From assembly GCF_001613935.1 (NCBI RefSeq), contig NZ_LQCI01000017.1:1-64000 (forward strand): DNA of 64,000 nt. The letters are read 5' to 3'. This stretch comes from Amycolatopsis regifaucium. Its GTDB lineage: Bacteria; Actinomycetota; Actinomycetes; Mycobacteriales; Pseudonocardiaceae. Under the pieces are notes generated by a model. The model was not told the origin of the DNA. It saw only the letters and a program-made list of their open reading frames with translations, and searched no databases. The position numbers and the translations under genes are program-made. Shown here piece after piece: positions 32,301 to 39,649 of the stretch (within the stretch, counting starts at the first letter, position 1; the number at the start of each line of letters is the position of its first letter).

Positions 32301-34281
32301 TGTCCGCGTGGTCGAGGACCTGCGGGTCGATCCGCAGGCCGAAGTCGTAGATCCACGACCGGCCGCCGTCTTCGCGGCGCAGTTCGTAGGGCCGCTCGTC
32401 GACGACCTCCACGCCCATCCGCTGCAGGACCGGGAGCACCTTCGAGAGGGTGACGCCCTCGCCGCGCAGGTACAGCTTGAAGCGCCGCTCCCCCGCCTCG
32501 GCGTCGGCGGGCAGGTAGAACGACATCGACAGGTCACCCTCGTCGGTCAGCGACTCCAGGGCACGGAGGTCGGCGAGCGCTTCGAGCGCGCTGAAGTCCT
32601 CCTTGTAGCCCTCGGGGAACACCGCGGCGAACCGCTGCCCCTGTTCACCCGCGGACTCCTCCCCCAGCAAGCCGATCGCGACACCGCTGTCCCCGGCACG
32701 CTCGCGGCGTTCGGCGAGGATCGCCTCGACCATCCGGTCGTCCCAGCTGCGGACGGCTTCGTTGAGCCGTTCCTGGATGCGCAGGGTGTCCGGTTCCGAC
32801 CGCTGCGAGGGGTCGGTGTGCACGATGAAGTGCACCTGCGCGAGCACGGTCTCCCCGATGCGCGCGCTGTACTCCAGTTGCGTGCCTTCGAGTTCTTCGA
32901 GCAGCACCTCCTGCATCGCGAGCCGCGAACGGGTCGTGTAGCGATCGCGCGGGAGGTACACGAGGCAGGAGTAGAAGCGCCCGTACGGGTCGCGGCGCAG
33001 GAACAGCCGCAGCCGCCGTCGATCCGACAACGTGATCGCGCCGGTCGTCGTGGAGTACAGCGAATCGGTGTCGGCCGAGAACAGGTCGGCCCGCGGCCAG
33101 TTCTGCAGCACTTCGAGCATCCGCTGGCCGGAGAAGGACTCCATCGGGAAGCCCGCGCGGTGGATGACCTCGCGAACCCTGTTGCACACCACGGGGATGT
33201 CCAGCACGTTCTCGTGCAGGGCGGTGGTGGTGAACATGCCGAGGAAGCGGTGTTCGCCGGTGACGTTTCCGTTGTCGTCGAACGTTTTCACGCCGACGTA
33301 GTACGGATAGACCGGACGGTGCACGGTGGACGGCGCGCTTGCCTGGGTCAGCACCAGCAGCGTCGGCGCGAGCGCGGACACCGCCGTGTCGGGCCCCGCG
33401 GTGAGGCTGCGCGCGGCCAGGCTGTCCTGGCGCAGCACGCCCAGCCCGGTCGCGAGCACCGCGCGCAAGGCGGGCTCGTCGTTGCCGGGATGCGGGTTGT
33501 CGATCAGCTCGTAGCGGCGGTAGCCGAGGAAGGTGAAGTGCCCGTCGGCGAGCCAGCGCAGCAGGCGGGCGCCTTCGGCGACCTCACCGGTGGGCAGGTT
33601 CGGCGGGTTCTCGTCCAGCTCGTCGGCGAGACGGCGCGCCTGTTCCGCCATCTTGTCGGTGTCCTCGACGACCTCGCGCACGTCGCCCAGCACCGAAGAG
33701 AGCCGGTTGTCCAGCTCGCGGGCGCGGTTCGGGTCCGTCACCAGGTCGATCTCGATGTACATCCACGATTCGGCCGCCGAATTCGACGGCGGCTCGGCCG
33801 GGTCGGCGTCCGGGTGGACCGCCAGCAGTTCACCGGTCAGATCACGGCTGACCACGACGATCGGGTGCACGATGCGCTGCACCTGCACGCCGTCGCGGGC
33901 GAACTCGGCCGCGACGGAATCCACGAGATAGGGCATGTCGTCCGTGACGACCTGCACGACGGTGGCCTCACGCGTCCAGCCGTCTTCGGGGCCGGTCGGG
34001 TTCAGCAGGCGCACCGCGGGACGGCCGGGCATCCGGTCCTTGGCCAGCTGCAGATGCGAGCGGACGGCGCCGACGAGGTCGACCGGGTCGTCACCGAGAA
34101 TCTCTTCGGCGGGGATGTGCCGGTAGTACAGGCGGATCAGGTCGCCGATCTCCGGGGCGTACGCCGCGGCGGCGTCGATCAGGTCGTCCCGGATCTGCTC
34201 CGGGTTCACCGACCGGCGCCGGGCGCCGTCTTCGGTGCCGACATCTGTTCCGGGCGGGGACGAGACTCCCGTCGAGCTCAT
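29308..34281 (-). CDS. gdh: NAD-specific glutamate dehydrogenase, large L_180 class
   Basis: 1657 residues, far larger than the common 50-kDa GDH. The ATG at 34281 is preferred to the longer frame. The N-terminal half carries ACT-like regulatory segments ('[24 protein letters not shown]'). The catalytic part is near residue 800 onward: '[52 protein letters not shown]' with active-site lysines, and the NAD-binding part '[40 protein letters not shown]'. It converts glutamate to 2-oxoglutarate and ammonia. In mycobacteria this enzyme is inhibited by the phosphosensor GarA. First gene of the operon with thioesterase and Rv2474c homologue. Confidence 0.95.
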   Translation of the reverse strand: [1657 protein letters not shown]

Positions 34282-34624
34282 TTGAGACAACTCTCCACTG
34301 TGCGAGATTGACACCGCGACCGGCACGACTCTGTACCGGCCCAGACCCCAACCTACAGCTCCGGACTGACGGCACCACACGGCCGGGTCATTCCCGTCCG
34401 TCGAAGATTTCCCTGCTCAGCTACCGGAATCGCCGTGATCGGTTCAGCTACTGGCCGGTCACATCGACGGTCTGTCCGGCCCTTCGCCCGCCCCGTCGCA
34501 CCGGGGGTGACCAGCACCCATTCCCGTTCACCGGACCGGCGCACAGCCTCACCCGGCCGACTGAATCGTTCCAGTGAGACCTGCTCCGACCGAGGTGCAG
34601 CAAGGGACCTTTGCTATCGCCGGG
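34282..34624. other. Region between gdh and the TPR/proline-rich gene
   Basis: 343 bases on the 5' side of gdh. Near its right end AGCAAGGGACCTTTGCT (34599-34615) forms a short stem just downstream of the minus-strand stop at 34625. It is a probable terminator and resembles a fragment of palindrome family I. The rest should hold the gdh promoter; I see no clear -10/-35 or operator. Confidence 0.5.
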
Positions 34625-37153
34625 TCAGTCGCTCCCGTTGGCGCGGTGCCGGTCGCGGCCGTTGACCGGACGCTTTCCCGAGTCCTGGGAACCGAGTTGT
34701 TTCACGAGCGCGGCGGCGCTCGCGGTGCCGGCCTGATGCTCGGCGAGTGCGCGGGCGAGCAGGTCGGCGAGACCGGCGTCCGGCGGCGGCTCGTCTTCCG
34801 CGATGGCGCGGGCGTAGCTTTCGGGGAACGGCGTGATCGGCCGCCAGGAACCGGTGTCGGTCAAGGGGTCCAGCGCCGGCGGCATCCGCAGCCGGGGCAA
34901 CCACGGCTCCACGACCTCTTCCTTGGCGCTTTGCGAAGAACTTTCCCGGGCACCTTCCCGGACGTCTTCCTGGGTGTTGCCGGGGAACGACGGCGCCGGG
35001 TCTTCCCGAGGCGGCGGCGCGAGCGGGACGGCGGGTTCGGCGTACTCCACCGGCGCCTGCTCCCGGCGGACGTGTCCGGTTTCGGCGCGTTCTTCGGGGG
35101 CAGGGCCGGGATGCGCGTCCGCGGTGTTGTCCGCACGACGGCGGCCACCACCCTGCCCGCCGGTGCTGGAGATCCCGAGCCGGTCCAGCACCGATTTCGC
35201 CGCCACGGAACCGTGTTCGGCGTCGTGCCTGGTCGTCCGCGAGACGGGGGTGGTCGACCGGCGGGCGCGTTCTTCGGCCGCCCATTCGTCGCTCTCCCAC
35301 AACGGGGCGGCGGTCCCCGGGGGACGCGGTGGTTCGGTTTCCGCCGCGATCCGCGGCCGGGGTTCGGCGGCGGGTTCGGGAGCCAGGAGCAGTTCCGGGA
35401 TCACCGGTTCCGGCGACGGCTCCTCGTACCGCACGGGCGGCTCAGGCCGGTGCCGCGCGGCCGGAACCGGGGTTTCCGACCGGGTGACCGTGGGGCCGGG
35501 TGCCGCGGAGGCGACCTGCTCGCGAGCGGGAGGAGGTTCCGGACGACTGCGCCGCCCGGGCTCCGGCTCCGGTCGCGGTGCCGGTTTCGGCGGCGGCTTC
35601 AGTGTCGGCGCGGCCGGTTCGGCCTTGGGCTCGAACCTGATCGACGGCTTGGGTTCCTGGGGTTTCTTCGGTACCCGGCGACGCCAGTCGCCGGCGGACG
35701 CCGCGGCTTCGCGCGGCGGCTCCGGGCGGGACGGCGGCTTCAACACCGGCGCTTCGGTCTTTTCCGCGGCAGGTGACTCCTCCGGACGCGGAGGGACGAC
35801 GGGACGGGGAGGCTGGGCCGGCGTGTGCCGCGACGGCTCGGGCGCCGCATGGCTGTTCTGCCGCACGGGCCGCGGCGGTTCACGGCGGACCGGCGGTTCG
35901 GCGGCCGCCCGCTTCGGCGGCGCCACGTCGATCGGCGCCATCACCGCGGTCACCTCGGCCGGGGCGGGCTCGGGTACCGCGGTGGCGGCCGGACGCGTGG
36001 TGACGGCCCGCAGGACGTCGTCGAGATCGACCGCGGTGTTCTCGGCCGCGCCGAACTCGCCGACCAGGACGTTGCACGCCTGCCTGCGCGCGCGGGCGTG
36101 CAGGTGTTCGGCGGCACGCGAACGGTGCAGGCAGCCGATGGCCTCCTCGGGACGGCCGAGCCGTTCCTCGATCTGCGCGAGTTCCAGCCACAACCGGGCG
36201 GTGACAGCGTGCAGGCCGTGATCCTCGGTCCCGGCGACCGCTTCGCGCACGAGCATGCCCGCGGCTTCCCCGGAGCCCGCGGGTAGCAGGACGCGGGTGG
36301 CCACCGCCAGCCGCAACCACGCGGCAGGCGAGATCCCGGCGGCGCGGACGGGCGCGTCGAGGACCGGCTGGGCGAGCTCCAGCGCCATCTCCGTGTCGCC
36401 CCGGTCCAGCAACGTGCAGACGAGTTGCAGGATCAGCCGGATCCGGACGAGACCGCCGTCGTCATCGGGGTTCGCGAGCTTTTCGAGCATGCCCAGCCCG
36501 GTCCGCGCGGCGTCCGCCGCCGCCGTCAGATCGCCGTGCCGACGACGATGCGCCGACACCCCGACCCGCAGCATCGCGCGGATCAGCAGCTGCGAATCCG
36601 CCGTCATCGAGCCGTCGCCGAGCACGAGCTTGTCCGCTTCGGCGAGCACGCGGTCCAGCTCCGTCTTCCGGCCGAACTGCGCCAGGCAGCCGACGAGATG
36701 GCACAACGCCTCGGCCCGGTGCACCGGCGAGACCGCCGGATCCGCCAGCAGCGGACGCAAGGCGGCCAGCCCGGTCAGCGGAATGCCGACACTGCGCGCG
36801 CAGACCGCGAGGTCGATCCTCAACCGGGCCGCGATGTCGCCGTAGCCCGCGTGTTCGGCGGCGCGCAAGGCGGCCACCGCCCGGCCGACCGTCCGGGGAC
36901 GGCCACCGAGCCGCACCCGAGCGGTCACCACGAGACTCTCCGCGCGGATCCACTGCTCGTCGGCACCGGCCGCCTCGGCGAGCGCGGCCGCGCGCTCCCC
37001 GAGGACCAGTGCGAGTTCAGGCGCCCTCAAGTGCAGGGCGTCCGCTCGTTCGATCAGCCTTCCGACAGCGGACAAGGTTCCCCCGGTGGCAGCCGTCCGC
37101 CCACCCACCATGGTGGTGGGCGGGCCCGGCCGTTGGCGCTTGCTGGCTTCCAC
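34625..37153 (-). CDS. TPR-like protein with long proline-rich disordered region
   Basis: 842 residues, GTG start. Residues about 25-360 are helical repeats (TPR/SARP-like: 'RADALHLRAPELALVLGERAAALAEAAGADEQWIRAESLVVTARVRLG', 'CLLDRGDTEMALELAQPVL', 'RLWLELAQIEERLGRPEEAIGCLHRSRAAEHL'). Residues 390-740 are a Pro/Glu/Arg-rich low-complexity linker, and the last 90 form a helical end. No catalytic motif is seen; a scaffold or regulatory role is possible. It starts 17 bases after the ettA stop, so it is in that operon. The mycobacterial order lacks this gene as I recall it. Confidence 0.75.
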   Translation of the reverse strand: MEASKRQRPGPPTTMVGGRTAATGGTLSAVGRLIERADALHLRAPELALVLGERAAALAEAAGADEQWIRAESLVVTARVRLGGRPRTVGRAVAALRAAEHAGYGDIAARLRIDLAVCARSVGIPLTGLAALRPLLADPAVSPVHRAEALCHLVGCLAQFGRKTELDRVLAEADKLVLGDGSMTADSQLLIRAMLRVGVSAHRRRHGDLTAAADAARTGLGMLEKLANPDDDGGLVRIRLILQLVCTLLDRGDTEMALELAQPVLDAPVRAAGISPAAWLRLAVATRVLLPAGSGEAAGMLVREAVAGTEDHGLHAVTARLWLELAQIEERLGRPEEAIGCLHRSRAAEHLHARARRQACNVLVGEFGAAENTAVDLDDVLRAVTTRPAATAVPEPAPAEVTAVMAPIDVAPPKRAAAEPPVRREPPRPVRQNSHAAPEPSRHTPAQPPRPVVPPRPEESPAAEKTEAPVLKPPSRPEPPREAAASAGDWRRRVPKKPQEPKPSIRFEPKAEPAAPTLKPPPKPAPRPEPEPGRRSRPEPPPAREQVASAAPGPTVTRSETPVPAARHRPEPPVRYEEPSPEPVIPELLLAPEPAAEPRPRIAAETEPPRPPGTAAPLWESDEWAAEERARRSTTPVSRTTRHDAEHGSVAAKSVLDRLGISSTGGQGGGRRRADNTADAHPGPAPEERAETGHVRREQAPVEYAEPAVPLAPPPREDPAPSFPGNTQEDVREGARESSSQSAKEEVVEPWLPRLRMPPALDPLTDTGSWRPITPFPESYARAIAEDEPPPDAGLADLLARALAEHQAGTASAAALVKQLGSQDSGKRPVNGRDRHRANGSD

Positions 37154-37169
37154 GGGGAACCCCCGGCCC

Positions 37170-38846
37170 TCAGTCGCGGGTCAGCTTGCGATGGGTGACG
37201 CGGTGCGGACGAGCGGCCTCGGCACCGAGACGCTCGACCTTGTTCTTCTCGTAGCCCTCGAAGTTACCTTCGAACCAGAACCATTGCGAGGGGTTCTCGT
37301 CGGTGCCTTCCCAGGCGAGGATGTGCGTCGCGACCCGGTCGAGGAACCACCGGTCGTGCGAGATGACCACGGCGCAGCCGGGGAACTGCTCGAGAGCGTT
37401 CTCCAGCGACCCCAGGGTCTCGACGTCCAGGTCGTTCGTCGGCTCGTCGAGCAGGATCAGGTTCCCGCCCTGCTTGAGGGTCAGCGCCAGGTTCAGCCGG
37501 TTGCGCTCACCACCGGAGAGCACGCCCGCCGGCTTCTGCTGGTCCGGGCCCTTGAAACCGAACGCGCTGACGTAGGCACGCGAGGGCATTTCGGTCTGCC
37601 CGACGTGGATGTAGTCCAGCTTGTCCGAAACCACCTCCCATACCGTCTTCTTCGGGTCGATCCCGCCGCGGTTCTGGTCCACATAGGACAGTTTGACCGT
37701 CTCGCCGATCTTGACCTGTCCGGCGTCCGGCTCTTCGAGCCCGACGATCGTCTTGAACAGGGTCGTCTTGCCGACACCGTTCGGCCCGATCACCCCGACG
37801 ATGCCGTTGCGCGGCAGGTCGAACGACAGACCGTCGATCAGCACGCGGTCGTCGAAACCCTTGCGCAGCTTCTCGACCTCGACGACCACGCTGCCCAGCC
37901 GGGGCCCCGGCGGGATCTGGATCTCTTCGAAGTCGAGCTTGCGGTGCTTGTCCGCCTCCGCGGCCATCTCCTCGTAGCGGTCGAGCCGGGACCGCGACTT
38001 GGTCTGGCGCGCCTTGGCGTTGGACCGGACCCATTCGAGTTCGGACTTCAGTCGCTTGGCGAGCTTGGCGTCCTTCTTGCCCTGGACTTCGAGCCGCTCG
38101 CGCTTCTTCTCCAGGTACGTCGAGTAGTTGCCCTCGTAGCCGACGACGCGGCCGCGGTCGAGCTCCATGATCCACTCGGCCACGTTGTCCAGGAAGTACC
38201 GGTCGTGGGTGACGGCGAGGACGGCGCCGGCGTAGTTCGCGAGGAACTGCTCCAGCCACAGCACGCTTTCGGCGTCCAGGTGGTTGGTGGGCTCGTCGAG
38301 GAGCAGCAGGTCCGGCGCGGACAGGAGGAGCTTGCACAGCGCGACCCGGCGGCGCTCACCACCGGAGAGGTGGGTGACCGGCTCGTCCGGCGGCGGACAG
38401 CGCAAGGCGTCCATCGCCTGCTCCACCGCGGAGTCGATCTCCCACGCGTCGGCGTGGTCGAGGTCCTCCTGGAGCTTGCCCATCTCCTCCATCAGCTCGT
38501 CGCTGTAGTCGGTCGCCATCAGCTCGGCGACCTCGTTGAAGCGGTTGAGCTTGACCTTGATGTCGCCCAACCCCTCCTCGACGTTCTCGCGGACGGTCTT
38601 TTCCTCGTTGAGCTCCGGCTCCTGCATGAGGATGCCGACGCTGGCGCCAGGCTGGAGGAAGGCTTCGCCGTTGCTGGCCTGCTCGATCCCCGCCATGATC
38701 TTCAGAACGGTGGACTTACCCGCGCCGTTGGGCCCCACCACGCCGATCTTGGCGCCGGGGTAGAACGCGGTGCTGACGTCGTCGAGGATGACCTTGTCCC
38801 CGACGGTCTTGCGCACCTTCTTCATGGTGTAGATGAACTCGGCCAT
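37170..38846 (-). CDS. ettA: Energy-dependent translational throttle protein (ABC-F)
   Basis: 558 residues, full length. Two ABC cassettes: Walker A 'GPNGAGKST' and 'GPNGVGKTT', signatures 'LSGGERRRVA' and 'LSGGERNRL', Walker B 'LLLLDEPTNHLD' and 'LILLDEPTNDLD'. The EttA arm and the P-site-tRNA-interaction motif linker ('KRLKSELEWVRSNAKARQTKSRSRLDRYEEM') separate them. No membrane domain. It binds the ribosomal E site and gates entry into elongation according to the ATP/ADP ratio. It is followed by the TPR gene and preceded by the SSB-like gene. Confidence 0.96.
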   Translation of the reverse strand: MAEFIYTMKKVRKTVGDKVILDDVSTAFYPGAKIGVVGPNGAGKSTVLKIMAGIEQASNGEAFLQPGASVGILMQEPELNEEKTVRENVEEGLGDIKVKLNRFNEVAELMATDYSDELMEEMGKLQEDLDHADAWEIDSAVEQAMDALRCPPPDEPVTHLSGGERRRVALCKLLLSAPDLLLLDEPTNHLDAESVLWLEQFLANYAGAVLAVTHDRYFLDNVAEWIMELDRGRVVGYEGNYSTYLEKKRERLEVQGKKDAKLAKRLKSELEWVRSNAKARQTKSRSRLDRYEEMAAEADKHRKLDFEEIQIPPGPRLGSVVVEVEKLRKGFDDRVLIDGLSFDLPRNGIVGVIGPNGVGKTTLFKTIVGLEEPDAGQVKIGETVKLSYVDQNRGGIDPKKTVWEVVSDKLDYIHVGQTEMPSRAYVSAFGFKGPDQQKPAGVLSGGERNRLNLALTLKQGGNLILLDEPTNDLDVETLGSLENALEQFPGCAVVISHDRWFLDRVATHILAWEGTDENPSQWFWFEGNFEGYEKNKVERLGAEAARPHRVTHRKLTRD

Positions 38847-38943
38847 ACAAGCGATCGTAGAGCGAGCCGATCGCGGCCTTGACGGCGGTCACCATCGAAC
38901 TACCGACAGTCAGCCCGATATCACTGAAAGAGCATCGGACCCC

Positions 38944-39399
38944 TCATCCCACGGGTGCCTCCTCCAGTGCGGTGACCATGGGATTCCCCGGGGGTGGCGA
39001 CGGCATCGGGATCGCCTTCGGCCGGTCACGCCCGATCCGCCGGATCTCGGCCGAACAGCGCGCGAGGTTGGGGCCGATGGAGAAGGCCTCAAGCTCAGGT
39101 AGACCGAGAGGGGCCGGGATCTCCTCCGCGGTCTCGGCGCCGCGCAGCCGCCCGGCCACGATCACCGGATCGCCCTTGCTGAGGCACGAGAAGGCCGCCA
39201 TCGCCAGCTTTCGCCAGCAGGTGACCCGGACCGCGAGCTGCCGCCCGTCGCCCCACTCCCCTTTTTCCTTGTCGTACCGGCGTTCGACACTCCGCAAACC
39301 GAACGACACGACGTCGTGCCCGTGCACCCGCTCCGGATGGTGGACCGGTTCACTGGTCAGGTTGCCGATCATGGTCACCCAGGTCTCGCCCATCGCCAT
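38944..39399 (-). CDS. Single-stranded DNA-binding protein-like (OB fold)
   Basis: 151 residues from the ATG at 39399, with AAAGGCGG five bases upstream. The OB fold is visible: 'MGETWVTMIGNLTSEPVHHPERVHGHDVVSFGLRSVERRYDKEKGEW' then 'QLAVRVTCWRKLAMAAFSCLSKGDPVIVAGRLRGAE'. The C-terminus is Pro-rich and lacks the acidic DDDIPF-type tail of housekeeping SSB, so this is a second SSB paralogue of the Rv2478c type. Its role (competence, repair or stress) is not known. Confidence 0.85.
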   Translation of the reverse strand: MAMGETWVTMIGNLTSEPVHHPERVHGHDVVSFGLRSVERRYDKEKGEWGDGRQLAVRVTCWRKLAMAAFSCLSKGDPVIVAGRLRGAETAEEIPAPLGLPELEAFSIGPNLARCSAEIRRIGRDRPKAIPMPSPPPGNPMVTALEEAPVG

Positions 39400-39496
39400 C
39401 ACATCCGCCTTTCGCCTCGATCCGGGCCGCTCCCGGTGCTTCCCTCGAACACAGCCTGCCTCGGATCAAGGGGCGAAACCGGGCGCGAACCGAGTC

Positions 39497-39535
39497 TGTG
39501 GACAACTCCGGGTGAGACGGGCTTCCTGTGGACAA
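39497..39535. promoter_or_regulatory. Two DnaA-box-like sites
   Basis: TGTGGACAA at 39497-39505 and 39527-39535, each inside a CTGTGGACAACTC 13-mer. Spacing is 30 bases. TTGTCCACA is the DnaA-box consensus reported for Streptomyces. They lie upstream of the SSB-like gene. A third copy of the 13-mer is at 45951-45963. Confidence 0.5.
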
Positions 39536-39649
39536 CTCGGGCCGAGAAACGGGGAGAGCCGACGAAGATGTGGTACGAGACCTACCGGTCCCGCCCTGAC
39601 CGCCCGGTTGTCCTAGTGCTGCCACCCGGATCGGCTATCGAGGGAAAGG

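Noticed and set aside
30457-34311. 1284-residue open frame on the plus strand opposite gdh
   Set aside because: High-GC shadow. The minus-strand frame encodes a full, recognisable L_180 GDH with conserved motifs throughout; the plus frame has low-complexity Arg/Val/His composition.
39497-39535. Replication origin
   Set aside because: Only two boxes, no AT-rich region, and no dnaA, dnaN or gyr genes near. The region is an ordinary intergenic gap.
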